DNA of 35,221 nucleotides from Actinomycetes bacterium (GCA_021838305.1 JAKCEB010000007.1:1-35221), one strand, 5' to 3'; shown: positions 1 through 7,299, counted from the first letter of the stretch. Notes: a model not told the origin generated them from the letters alone. Translations and numbers: made by a program.

Positions 1-902
1 CCCTTGCGGGCCATGTCCGCGGCGCGGGCGGCGACCTTCTGAGCCGCAAGGGCCGGCGTCGTGACGATGATCATCTCTGCGCGCGGAAGCATCCGGGCCA
101 GACCCATTTGAATGTCCCCGGTTCCGGGGGGCATGTCGACAAGCAGGTAGTCGAGCTCACCCCAGTCGACCTCCTCCAGAAAGTGCTGCACCGCACGGTT
201 GAGCATGAGACCCCGCCACATCACCGATTCGCTCTCCGGTGAAAGGAACCCCATCGACACCACTTTGAGCGTGCCGGTACCGACCTTCTTCTCCACGGGT
301 TGGATGAGAAGCTTCCCGTTCTCCTCGGATCGCCGGGCGTCGAGGACACCTTCCACGCCAAGCATTCTCGGTATCGAGAAGCCGGCTATGTCAGCGTCGA
401 GGACTCCCACGGTCAAGCCGCGTGAAGCGAGCGCAGCAGCAAGGTTTACGGTGACCGAGGACTTTCCGACCCCGCCTTTGCCCGACGAGATGGCGAAAAT
501 CCTGGTATTCGCCCGGATTTGCGTGCTGAGCGGGTTCTCGGTTGCCTTCTGGCGGGCCCTGTCCATGAGGCGGCGTTTGTGGTCGAGGCTCATCTCTACG
601 GTTTTTACCTCGACTCGCTCCACACCAGCGAGGGACCTCAGGCGCTCTTTGACATCCGTCGTAATCTGGACCCGGAGCGGGCAGAGTGCGGTTGTGAGCG
701 CGACCTCGACTGTCAGGACGCCGCCATCGAAGCTGAACCCGCGGTACATGCCGAGTTCGACCACGTCGGCGCGAAGTTCCGGGTCGATGACGTCTCGCAT
801 CGCCTCCGTAACCGATGAGCTGGTGACGGCTGGGCGGCTGACGGCTGGGCGGCTGACGACGAGCTCGCCGTCGCTTTCTTCGCCCTCGTCTCCTAGTCCC
901 AT
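1..902 (-). CDS. mrp: Mrp/ApbC-family Fe-S cluster carrier ATPase, 3' end beyond window
   Basis: Reading the minus strand from an ATG at 902-900 gives about 300 residues, open to the window edge, so the C-terminus is missing. Residues about 27-110 form a MIP18/DUF59-type domain (VIDPEL near residue 38). A P-loop of the Mrp/MinD deviant type follows (SGKGGVGKSS near residue 140), then LDADIAG and a Walker B region ending DMPPGTGD. Mrp/NBP35 proteins bind and transfer 4Fe-4S clusters in the cytoplasm; the CXXC cluster motif would lie past the edge and cannot be checked. An in-frame TAA lies just upstream of the ATG, so no longer start exists, although the ribosome site is poor. It is divergent from an A-type Fe-S carrier gene, which supports an Fe-S biogenesis role. 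Confidence 0.93.
   Translation of the reverse strand, partial: MGLGDEGEESDGELVVSRPAVSRPAVTSSSVTEAMRDVIDPELRADVVELGMYRGFSFDGGVLTVEVALTTALCPLRVQITTDVKERLRSLAGVERVEVKTVEMSLDHKRRLMDRARQKATENPLSTQIRANTRIFAISSGKGGVGKSSVTVNLAAALASRGLTVGVLDADIAGFSIPRMLGVEGVLDARRSEENGKLLIQPVEKKVGTGTLKVVSMGFLSPESESVMWRGLMLNRAVQHFLEEVDWGELDYLLVDMPPGTGDIQMGLARMLPRAEMIIVTTPALAAQKVAARAADMARK
825..854. repeat. 15-bp tandem duplication inside mrp
   Basis: The unit GACGGCTGGGCGGCT occurs twice back to back (825-839 and 840-854). On the coding (minus) strand it duplicates five residues (SRPAV) in the flexible N-terminal leader of Mrp, before the DUF59 domain. It keeps frame and looks like a slippage duplication. Confidence 0.85.
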
Positions 903-996
903 CCTTGAAGTTTAAAGCTTGAGGCGCCGATCAGGCGGCCGTATCTGGTGGCCTACGAGCTGGATCCGGCCTCAGACCCCCCGTAAACCGTCAAAA

Positions 997-1157
997 TTGG
1001 TCAGGATCTTCAAGTTGGAAAACTTTTGTACCAAAAAGTGCGTTTGCTGAGCGAGGGCTGGTACACGATTTTTCGGGACCGAAGATCGTGTACCAAAAGG
1101 TGCGAAAAAACGCTTCAAATGGTCAGGCTGTCGCAACTCTCAGAAAGTCCTGACCAA
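997..1157. repeat. Nested inverted and direct repeats (operator cluster or small palindromic element)
   Basis: Three copies of a TGGTCAGG core are present: 997-1006 (TTGGTCAGGA), 1120-1127, and inverted at 1148-1157 (TCCTGACCAA). The outermost pair is a perfect 10-bp inverted repeat bracketing the nest. Inside are two near-identical 16-mers, TGTACCAAAAAGTGCG (1027-1042) and TGTACCAAAAGGTGCG (1089-1104), 62 bp apart, and a strong hairpin at 1060-1094. Two unrelated repeated words suggest binding sites for two regulators; terminal inverted repeats could alternatively mark a MITE-like insertion. Confidence 0.7.
1060..1094. repeat. Perfect 10-bp stem with inner 5-bp stem
   Basis: Arms GGTACACGAT (1060-1069) and ATCGTGTACC (1085-1094) are exact reverse complements. 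Within the loop TTCGG (1072-1076) pairs with CCGAA (1079-1083), so the whole segment can fold into one long hairpin. There is no T-run directly after it on the plus strand, and the next bases are AAAAGG, so it does not look like a plus-strand terminator; read on the minus strand the hairpin is followed by a short AT-rich stretch only. Confidence 0.75.
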
Positions 1158-1370
1158 AATGAACAGAGTTGGCGGTTGCCAAGGGTCGTCGAACGCTCCC
1201 GCCGACGGGTCAGAGCGCCTCACACGCACCTAACCCTACGCCGATGGAAGGTCCGCCAAATAGGTTGTGGGCAAACGGGGCGTGCCCCTGTAGAGTGTCG
1301 GAAGGAAAAGTGCATTACGTACCGCTTCGGGTCCGCCTGCGGTCCCGCAAGTCGACTTGAGGAGGAACCG

Positions 1371-1721
1371 GTGACCACCACCGACACACAGATCACCCCG
1401 CCGATAACGCTCACCGATACGGCTATCACCAAAGTTGCTGAGCTGATCGAGGACGAAGGAAACCCAGATCTGGCCCTGCGAGTAGCGGTGCGGCCGGGCG
1501 GCTGCTCAGGCTTCAGCTACGAGATGTTCTTCGACTCCGAGACCACCGCTGAAGACGTCACCTTCGGGTTCGGGAATGTCCGGGTGGTCGTCGACCCCGC
1601 CAGTGCCGACCTTCTCGTCGGTGCGACGCTCGACTTCAAGGACGGTCTCACGGGCGCCGGTTTCTCGATCAATAACCCGAACGCGACCCGCACCTGCGGC
1701 TGCGGCAACTCTTTCAGCTGA
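1371..1721 (+). CDS. erpA: A-type iron-sulfur carrier (HesB/IscA/ErpA family)
   Basis: The 116-residue product is the normal length of an A-type carrier. It delivers assembled Fe-S clusters to apo-proteins in the cytoplasm. The three cluster-ligand cysteines of the family are visible: Cys45 in RPGGCSGFSY, and Cys109 and Cys111 in the C-terminal TCGCGNSF motif. The start is a GTG at 1371 with a strong Shine-Dalgarno GAGGAGG at 1359-1365. The frame is open further upstream, but that stretch lacks similarity to the family. A ridA gene follows after 42 bases on the same strand, and mrp is divergent. The ErpA-type name is by general resemblance; IscA/SufA subfamily cannot be distinguished by eye. 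Confidence 0.93.
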   Translation: MTTTDTQITPPITLTDTAITKVAELIEDEGNPDLALRVAVRPGGCSGFSYEMFFDSETTAEDVTFGFGNVRVVVDPASADLLVGATLDFKDGLTGAGFSINNPNATRTCGCGNSFS

Positions 1722-1763
1722 GCGCGAGCCCGCTGAACGACGGCGCGAGCGACTGAAGCTATC

Positions 1764-2120
1764 GTGTCCCCTCCGACTCCGGTAGGCCCCTACAGCCCGG
1801 CGGTGCGGGCGGGGGACTGGCTGATCTGTAGCGGCCAGACGCCGGTCCGTGACGGAATACTGCTTCACGGCGACATTGCGGCGCAGACGACCCAGTGCCT
1901 AGACAATCTGGCTGCGGTCCTCGAGGACAACTCGGCGTCATTGGCTGACATCGTCAAGACGACGGTGTTTCTCGTCGACATGGCCGACTTCGCGGAGATG
2001 AACGGGGCTTATGCGGCCAAATTTGGTGACCACCGTCCGGCGCGCTCGACGATCGCGGTAGCGGGCCTCCCGCTAGGCGCGCGAGTCGAGATCGAAGCCT
2101 GGGCCTACCTGGGTCGCTGA
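1764..2120 (+). CDS. ridA: RidA/YjgF-family enamine/imine deaminase
   Basis: The 118-residue product has the YjgF/YER057c/UK114 fold signature: VGPYSPAV near the N-terminus, ICSGQTP in the middle, a LADIVKTTVFL segment and a C-terminal PARSTIAVAGLP motif followed by VEIEAWA. Arg94 is the counterpart of the conserved carboxylate-binding arginine of RidA. Family members hydrolyse reactive 2-aminoacrylate and related imines formed by PLP enzymes. The start is a GTG at 1764 with only a weak ribosome site, and the protein is about ten residues shorter at the N-terminus than E. coli RidA, which is common. It follows erpA at 42 bases and may share its transcript. Confidence 0.9.
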   Translation: MSPPTPVGPYSPAVRAGDWLICSGQTPVRDGILLHGDIAAQTTQCLDNLAAVLEDNSASLADIVKTTVFLVDMADFAEMNGAYAAKFGDHRPARSTIAVAGLPLGARVEIEAWAYLGR

Positions 2121-2228
2121 CCCGCCCCCGCTATCTCGCATCGGGACCGGCGAGGCAAGACGGGCGTCGCTGAGCCCCAGCAGCTCCGCGCTTCTCTAGC
2201 TGTCGTCGTCTCTTGCTGTCGCCCCCCT

Positions 2229-2900
2229 CTAGCGGACCTGACCGAAGCGGTAACCAACCGACCTCACCGTCGAGATGAGGTTCGCCTGTTCCTCGCCGAG
2301 TTTCGCTCGGAGGCGCCGGATGTGCACGTCGACGGTCCGGGCGCCCCCGTAGTACTCGTAGCCCCAAACCCGCGACAGGAGAGTCTCCCGGGTGAACACC
2401 TTGCCGGGATGTGTCGCAAGGAACTTGAGAAGTTCGTACTCCATGTAGGTGAGATCTAGCGGCCGTCCTGCCAGGCTCGCCTGGTAGGTCTCGAGGTTGA
2501 GCACGAGACCGCCATGCTCGACGACCTCGGGCCGTCGTCCCCGACCTGTCCGCCAGAAAAGATGGCCGAGCCTCGCCCCGAGCTCCCTAGCGGTGGCTGC
2601 GTCGAGGCAGAAGTCGTCGAAAAGGTCCTCGCGAAGGTCCAACTCGGGAAGCTGGCGTTCGGCGACGACCAGCAGAAGAGGCGACAGTGGGCTGTCCCGC
2701 TTGCGCAACGCACGGCAAAGGGCGAAGGCTGTCTCGGAGTCCGGTTCCGCGCACACAAGTGCGCCGGACCATCCGTCTTCCGGCTCCCGTCGCTCTGCGT
2801 CCCGGACGGACCCGACCGCGCACCACGGGTAGCCGTTCGCCTCGACCGCCGCCACGATGTCACGCGGAGGAGGATCAGGAAAAAGTAGGAGGGGTTCCAC
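2229..2900 (-). CDS. glnR: GlnR-like OmpR-family nitrogen regulator with degenerate receiver
   Basis: The 223-residue product has an N-terminal receiver-like domain (about 1-115) and a C-terminal winged helix (about 127-220). The winged helix carries segments highly reminiscent of actinobacterial GlnR: LDLTYMEYELLKFL, HPGKVFTRETLLSRVWGYEY and RTVDVHIRRLRAKLG. In studied GlnR proteins a conserved Asp near residue 50 substitutes for the usual phosphoacceptor; here that position appears to be Cys50 (ALVCAEPDSE), so phosphorylation is very unlikely. GlnR activates or represses glutamine synthetase, ammonium transport and nitrate genes. It lies 15 bases downstream of a glutamine synthetase gene on the same strand, which supports the assignment. 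No cognate histidine kinase is nearby. Confidence 0.85.
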   Translation of the reverse strand: MEPLLLFPDPPPRDIVAAVEANGYPWCAVGSVRDAERREPEDGWSGALVCAEPDSETAFALCRALRKRDSPLSPLLLVVAERQLPELDLREDLFDDFCLDAATARELGARLGHLFWRTGRGRRPEVVEHGGLVLNLETYQASLAGRPLDLTYMEYELLKFLATHPGKVFTRETLLSRVWGYEYYGGARTVDVHIRRLRAKLGEEQANLISTVRSVGYRFGQVR

Positions 2901-2915
2901 CAGCCGTCTCTTGCG

Positions 2916-4265
2916 CTACAACGCCGTCAGATAGCGGCGCCACTCGAACTCGCCGACCTCGGCCTTGTAGTCTGCCCATTCGGATCTTTTGTTCCGAACG
3001 AACCATTCGAAGACGTGATCGCCAAGCACGGAAGCCATCAGATGGGAGCCCTCCATGTCGTCGAGGGCTTCGGATAACGATCCGGGTAGGGACCGGATTC
3101 CGAGAGCCACCCGCTCGTGCGCCGAGAGCTCGTACAGGTTTGAGGCGGCCTCCTCCGGTAGCTGGTAGTCGCCTTCGATCCCGGCCAGCCCGGCGGCCAG
3201 GAGCGCCGCGAAAGCGAGGTAGGGGTTCGTCGCTGGATCGGGTGCCCGGTACTCGATGCGGGTCGACTCGGCCTTTCCTGTTTTGGTCGGAGGGACACGG
3301 ACCAACGCCGAGCGGTTGTTGCGGGCCCAAGATATGTGCACGGGTGCTTCGTAGCCGACGATCAGGCGCTTGTAGGAGTTCACCCACTGGTTGGTCACAG
3401 CGGTGAGCTCGCGGGCGTGAACCAAAAGTCCGGCGATGAACTGCCGGGCTGTCCGGGACAGGTGGTACTCGTCGCTCTCGTCGTAGAACGCGTTGACGCC
3501 ACCGGAGAACAGGGACATGTGGGTGTGCATCCCCGAGCCTTGAACCCCGGTTAGCGGCTTCGGCATGAACGTCGCCGCTATGCCGTGGCGCGCAGCGACC
3601 TCCTTGACGACCATGCGGACGGTCATCACGGTGTCCGCCATTGTCATCGCGTCGGTATAGCGCAGGTCGATCTCGTGCTGGCTGGGGGCGTCCTCGTGCT
3701 GGCTGTACTCGACAGGAATCCCCATCTCCTCCAACGTGAGCACCGTCTCTCGGCGCACCTCGCTTGGAAGGTCGTGGGTGGACAGATCGAAGTACGAGCC
3801 GGAGTCGAGCGGTTCGGGGGGGACGGTAACCGACGTCTTCGCGCCGGACGCCCGTTGGAAGTAGAAGTACTCGAGCTCGGGGGCTACGTAGAAGCTGTAG
3901 CCGACATCACGGGCCCTGTCCATTACCCGGCGCAGCACGTCACGGGGATCTCCGCCGAAGGGGCTTCCGTCGAGGTTGACCACGTCGCAGACCATCCTGG
4001 CTACGGGTGATCCTTCCCCGGGATGGGGAAGCAGCTGGAAGGTCTTCGCGTCAGGGACAGCGAGTACGTCGCTCTCCTGCACGCGGCTGAAGCCGTCGAT
4101 GGCCGAGCCGTCGAAAGTCATGCCTTCCTCGAGCGCGTTCTCGAGCTCGGCGGCGGTGATCTGGAACGACTTGGCGGTACCGAGGACGTCGGAGAACCAC
4201 AGCTGTACGAATCGCACGCCGCGCTCCTCGACGGTCCGCATTACATAGTCGGCTTGGCGTTCCAC
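2916..4265 (-). CDS. glnA2: Type I glutamine synthetase, GlnA2-like
   Basis: The 449-residue product has the GSI layout: N-terminal beta-grasp (FVQLWFSDVLG, MTFDGSAIDGF), then the catalytic domain with metal and substrate motifs (PELEYFYF, GSGMHTHMSLF, NRSALVRVP, RIEYRAPDPATNPYLAFAALL). The start and C-terminus (RNKRSEWADYKAEV) resemble the GlnA2 branch of actinobacteria rather than the principal GlnA1. The family forms glutamine from glutamate, ammonia and ATP, but some Streptomyces GlnA2/GlnA3 proteins are gamma-glutamylpolyamine synthetases, so the substrate is not certain. I chose the GTG at 4265 because homologues begin with a closely matching (M/V)-x-RQ sequence; a GTG at 4313 is in frame and would add 16 residues. 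The glnR-like gene follows directly. Confidence 0.92.
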   Translation of the reverse strand: MERQADYVMRTVEERGVRFVQLWFSDVLGTAKSFQITAAELENALEEGMTFDGSAIDGFSRVQESDVLAVPDAKTFQLLPHPGEGSPVARMVCDVVNLDGSPFGGDPRDVLRRVMDRARDVGYSFYVAPELEYFYFQRASGAKTSVTVPPEPLDSGSYFDLSTHDLPSEVRRETVLTLEEMGIPVEYSQHEDAPSQHEIDLRYTDAMTMADTVMTVRMVVKEVAARHGIAATFMPKPLTGVQGSGMHTHMSLFSGGVNAFYDESDEYHLSRTARQFIAGLLVHARELTAVTNQWVNSYKRLIVGYEAPVHISWARNNRSALVRVPPTKTGKAESTRIEYRAPDPATNPYLAFAALLAAGLAGIEGDYQLPEEAASNLYELSAHERVALGIRSLPGSLSEALDDMEGSHLMASVLGDHVFEWFVRNKRSEWADYKAEVGEFEWRRYLTAL

Positions 4266-4327
4266 CCCCCAGACGCTACCGATAGAGCGACGGTCGTGTC
4301 GCCATGAGTCCACCCTTGGCTGTCGAT

Positions 4328-4343
4328 GTCACAGAGCATTAAC
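4328..4343. promoter_or_regulatory. Possible half GlnR box between glnA2 and glnII
   Basis: GTCAC (4328-4332), six bases, then TTAAC (4339-4343) fits the spacing of one a-b pair in the actinobacterial GlnR box (GTnAC-n6-GAAAC repeated). The second pair is not recognisable downstream. It sits in the shared promoter region of the divergent glutamine synthetase genes, the expected place, but the match is partial. Confidence 0.3.
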
Positions 4344-4459
4344 ACGCCGGGGCCCTCGCGGCTTGGTAGCGGTGGCACAATATGGGCACCCAAGAGGTGG
4401 CTAGAAGAGCTGATCTGGCCCGCCTCAGCTACCAGACCACCAGCCAAGGAGCGCCAGGA

Positions 4460-5464
4460 GTGACAATCAAAGCCGAATACCTCTGGATCGACGGAACGGA
4501 GCCCACCCCGCTGCTTCGCTCCAAGACGAAGATCCTGCCGGCGGGAACCACCGACATGCCGATCTGGGGTTTCGACGGTTCCAGCACGAACCAGGCTCCC
4601 GGGAAGGCGTCAGACTGCGTCCTCAATCCTGTCTTCACGTGTCCGGACCCGATACGCGGCGGCGACAACTTGATCGTCCTCTGCGAGGTACTCCTCACCG
4701 ATTTCACGCCGCACAAGACGAACACCCGTTCCCAGCTTGTCCCGGTCGCGGAGAAGTACGGCGCGCAGGAGTCGCTGTTTGGTATCGAGCAGGAGTACAC
4801 CCTGTTCAAGGGCAGCCGGCCCCTCGGCTTTCCCGAGCACAATGGCTACCCCGCCCCGCAGGGCCCCTACTACTGCGGCGTCGGTGCCGACGACATCTAT
4901 GGGCGCCCGCTCGTGGAGGCACATTTGGACGCATGCCTGCAGGCAGGTCTCGCAATCTCGGGTATCAACGCCGAGGTGATGCCAGGCCAGTGGGAGTTCC
5001 AGGTCGGCCCCGTCGGGCCGCTCGAGGTTTCCGACCAGCTGTGGGTCGCGCGCTGGCTGCTGCATCGTGTCGGCGAGGACCTCGGTATATCGGTCACTCT
5101 CGACCCGAAGCCTGTTCGCGGCGACTGGAACGGCGCGGGATGCCACACCAACTTCTCGACCAACTCCATGCGCGAGTCCTACGACGCTGTCGTAAAGGCC
5201 GCTGAAGCCCTCGGCCAGAACGCAGAGGAGCACGTAGCCGCCTACGGCCACGGAATCGAGGATCGCCTCACCGGTCACCATGAGACCGCCCACTACAGCG
5301 AGTTCAGCTACGGGGTCTCGGACCGGGGAGCGTCTGTGCGGATCCCCTGGCAGGTGGAAAAAGACGGCAAGGGTTACCTCGAAGACCGCAGGCCGAACGC
5401 GAACATGGACCCCTACGTCGTCACCCGGCTGATCGTAAACACCTGCTGCTCGGCCCTGGTCTGA
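4460..5464 (+). CDS. glnII: Type II (eukaryote-like) glutamine synthetase
   Basis: The 334-residue product matches the short GSII form found in eukaryotes, rhizobia and Streptomyces. Signature segments are IWGFDGSSTNQA, the cation-binding FGIEQEYTLF, AEVMPGQWEFQVGP, GDWNGAGCHTNFST and the C-terminal EDRRPNANMDPYVV. It makes glutamine from glutamate and ammonia in the cytoplasm and, unlike GSI beta enzymes, is not controlled by adenylylation. I use the GTG at 4460, preceded by AAGGAG (4446-4451), because homologues start with MT(F/I)KAEY; the frame is open to a GTG/ATG around 4382 but that extension is not conserved. It is divergent from glnA2/glnR and is an obvious GlnR target. Confidence 0.95.
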   Translation: MTIKAEYLWIDGTEPTPLLRSKTKILPAGTTDMPIWGFDGSSTNQAPGKASDCVLNPVFTCPDPIRGGDNLIVLCEVLLTDFTPHKTNTRSQLVPVAEKYGAQESLFGIEQEYTLFKGSRPLGFPEHNGYPAPQGPYYCGVGADDIYGRPLVEAHLDACLQAGLAISGINAEVMPGQWEFQVGPVGPLEVSDQLWVARWLLHRVGEDLGISVTLDPKPVRGDWNGAGCHTNFSTNSMRESYDAVVKAAEALGQNAEEHVAAYGHGIEDRLTGHHETAHYSEFSYGVSDRGASVRIPWQVEKDGKGYLEDRRPNANMDPYVVTRLIVNTCCSALV

Positions 5465-5505
5465 GAAGCCCTGGTCTGAGAAGCCCTAGTCTGAGAAGCC
5501 CTGGT
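5461..5505. repeat. Three 15-bp tandem copies of the glnII stop-codon region
   Basis: The unit CTGAGAAGCCCTGGT lies at 5461-5475, 5476-5490 (one change, G to A) and 5491-5505. The first copy contains the last bases of glnII including its TGA, so the array places in-frame TGA codons at 5462, 5477, 5492 and 5507. The gene's own GCCCTGGT just upstream is a further partial copy, showing the array grew from the gene end. Confidence 0.9.
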
Positions 5506-5517
5506 CTGAATCAGGGC
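5498..5517 (+). terminator. Hairpin built from the last tandem repeat after glnII
   Basis: GCCCTG (5498-5503) pairs with CAGGGC (5512-5517) across an 8-base loop. No U-tract follows, so it is at best a weak or factor-assisted terminator; each upstream repeat carries another GCCCT(G/A) that could compete for the same partner arm. Confidence 0.4.
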
Positions 5518-5609
5518 CGTCCGGCGCAGGAGTCAGGGGGTGGGTTCCTTGCTCTTGCGCCGGGTCTGCGCGTTGTCTAAGCGCGGAAGGGCCGGTAGCG
5601 TAAAGGAAA

Positions 5610-6113
5610 ATGTCTTTCGCTGCGGAATCCGCATCAGCTTCCCCGGTTAGCTTCCCGGCGGACACTCCGACGGCTTCGCCAGATACGTCAACGCGAGTCG
5701 GGTCGCTCGCCCAGACCCCGACGCTGGTGCGCCCCGGCCCGAGCAGTGACAGCGGTCTCGGGTGGGCTGATAAGGCCATGGCGCGCCTTTTGAGGGTACC
5801 TCTCGGCCGGCCGAGGGCTACCGAAGCCCAAGCGCAAAGCCTGTTTCGAACCTCCATCGCGATCTCGGCGGTCAGGTGCGTAGTCAGCTATCTCGCCGTG
5901 CCGATCGCGTTGCCCTTTCTTGGCTCACTTAGCAATGTGGCTCCGGCGGTCGAGATCGTCCTGAGCGTGGTAGCGCTCGCATTCGACGTGAAGGCCCTCA
6001 GGAGATTTTGGTTGGCGTGGCACTCGTGGCGCTGGGCGATGACTCTCGTGTACACGGTGGTGATGGTTCTGATCACGGTTCTGCTTGTGTCGAACGTCGC
6101 TTCTCTCGTCTGA
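5610..6113 (+). CDS. Uncharacterised small integral membrane protein
   Basis: I do not recognise a named family. The 167-residue product begins with about 50 residues rich in Ser, Pro and Thr, likely disordered and cytoplasmic, followed by three hydrophobic stretches (about residues 84-110, 112-126 and 142-165) separated by a basic loop (DVKALRRFWLAWHSWRW). The ATG at 5610 has an AAAGGAA ribosome site five bases upstream. Its last 41 bases overlap the end of the convergent antiporter gene, and the upstream neighbour is glnII. Codon use looks like the neighbours. No function is assigned. Confidence 0.7.
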   Translation: MSFAAESASASPVSFPADTPTASPDTSTRVGSLAQTPTLVRPGPSSDSGLGWADKAMARLLRVPLGRPRATEAQAQSLFRTSIAISAVRCVVSYLAVPIALPFLGSLSNVAPAVEIVLSVVALAFDVKALRRFWLAWHSWRWAMTLVYTVVMVLITVLLVSNVASLV

Positions 6114-7299
6114 GGCCGCTCCGGGCGACGCGGGCCGATGCCGGCTTGACGAGGGATCCTTGAACTGCGACCGATGCCAGAACGACGACAACGACGATCC
6201 CGAAAAGTCGGGGGTCCTCGCCGGTGGCCGCCCCGAGTAGGTACGTGCCGAGCAGGATAGGGACCGCTCCTTTTAGCCCCGCGAACGCTACGAACATACG
6301 ATCAGGTCGCGAAAGCCCCGAGCCCGCCAAGCACCCAGCGACGGCGACGGGTCTGGCCACGACGGCGACTATCGCCGCCAGGGCGAGTCCGGGAGCCCAC
6401 GTCGAGGTCTTCGCTATGACAGTCAGGTTTACCGTGAGGCCGAGAGCCACGAAGGCGGCTATCTCCCCGAGTGTCGCGAGGGTGGCGTGGAACTGGCGAA
6501 CTTGGGTCTTGTGAGCGAACTGCTCGTCGCCGGCGACTATCCCGGCCAGGAAGACGGCGAGGAAGCCGGAACCTCCTGCGGCGGCGGCGAGCCCGAAGAT
6601 CGCCGCAGCCGCTGACAGGGAAACGATCGACTGCTCCCCGGGGCCGCCAAGAGAATCGGAGCGCAGAAGCCACACGAGCCCTTTGCCGCCGGCGACGCCT
6701 ATCAAAGCGCCGAGAGACATCTGCATCGCGAAAGTAGCGCCGGCGTGGCTTAGACCGCTGAGGTCGATACCTTTCGCCGCCAGCAACGCCACCATCAAAG
6801 CGATGCCGACCGGATCGTTCGCGCCGGACTCGCCCTCGAGCACGGTCGTGACCGTCCCGCCGAGCGGGTACTTTCCGAGTAGGGAGAACACGACGGTAGG
6901 GTCGGTGGGAGCTACGGCGGTCGCAATGAGCAACGCCGGGTACCACCCGAAGCCGAGAGCGAAGTGCAAGAACGCTCCCGCGATACCGGCTGTCATCAAC
7001 GTGCCAGCCACGCCAAGTGTGACCACCGGGCGCGCTGCATTCAAAATGCGACGCCTGCCGATACGCATTCCGCCGGCGTAGAGCACAACAACCAGCGCCA
7101 CGGTTACGACCTTCGATACGGCCGCCTCTCCGAGGTGGGCTGCGCTCGGCAGAAGGCGTGCAACGACAGCGGCGCATGGAAGGACGAGGACGGGGAGAGG
7201 GACGCCCGTCCGCTTGCACACCCTGCCTGCGACGAGAACGGCGATCACACTTATGGCTACGGCGGCGACTGCGGCGGCGAAAGGAACCGGGTCAGGCAA
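6073..7299 (-). CDS. CPA1-family cation/proton antiporter
   Basis: The 408-residue product is almost wholly hydrophobic with about 12 membrane segments. Two CPA1 hallmarks are visible: TAVAPTDPTVVFSLLG and EGESGANDPVGIAL, where the Asn-Asp pair belongs to the ion-binding centre. Such proteins exchange Na+ or K+ for protons at the plasma membrane and control pH and ion balance. The start is a TTG at 7299 with GGAG six bases upstream. No C-terminal RCK/TrkA domain is present; it ends in a short basic tail. The 3' end overlaps the convergent membrane-protein gene by 41 bases. Substrate ion cannot be read from the sequence. Confidence 0.88.
   Translation of the reverse strand: MPDPVPFAAAVAAVAISVIAVLVAGRVCKRTGVPLPVLVLPCAAVVARLLPSAAHLGEAAVSKVVTVALVVVLYAGGMRIGRRRILNAARPVVTLGVAGTLMTAGIAGAFLHFALGFGWYPALLIATAVAPTDPTVVFSLLGKYPLGGTVTTVLEGESGANDPVGIALMVALLAAKGIDLSGLSHAGATFAMQMSLGALIGVAGGKGLVWLLRSDSLGGPGEQSIVSLSAAAAIFGLAAAAGGSGFLAVFLAGIVAGDEQFAHKTQVRQFHATLATLGEIAAFVALGLTVNLTVIAKTSTWAPGLALAAIVAVVARPVAVAGCLAGSGLSRPDRMFVAFAGLKGAVPILLGTYLLGAATGEDPRLFGIVVVVVLASVAVQGSLVKPASARVARSGLRREKRRSTQAEP

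Larger units (their letters stand above)
903..1370. other. Repeat-rich divergent intergenic region between mrp and erpA
   Basis: This is the only gene-free stretch over 300 bases. Its left half (about 990-1160) is visibly richer in A/T than its surroundings and carries a nest of inverted and direct repeats, listed separately. Its right half holds a palindrome GGGGCGTGCCCC (1277-1288) immediately before a possible -10 box TAGAGT (1291-1296); no good -35 is seen at normal spacing. The erpA frame stays open upstream to about 1026, but the product has no recognisable domain and crosses the hairpins, so I treat it as noncoding. It probably holds the divergent promoters of both Fe-S genes. Confidence 0.6.

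Noticed and set aside
199-915. Plus-strand open frame of 238 codons at the window start
   Set aside because: It is the antisense of mrp, whose minus-strand frame shows DUF59 and P-loop motifs and was truncated by the window edge.
1026-1370. Long in-frame N-terminal extension of the erpA-like gene
   Set aside because: It crosses the hairpin and repeats, has no family similarity and an unusual composition (many Arg and Cys), while a strong ribosome site and GTG at 1371 match the family start.
5461-5505. Short repeats considered as a CRISPR-like array
   Set aside because: The units are 15 bp, contiguous and without spacers, and derive from the glnII end; this is a simple tandem duplication.
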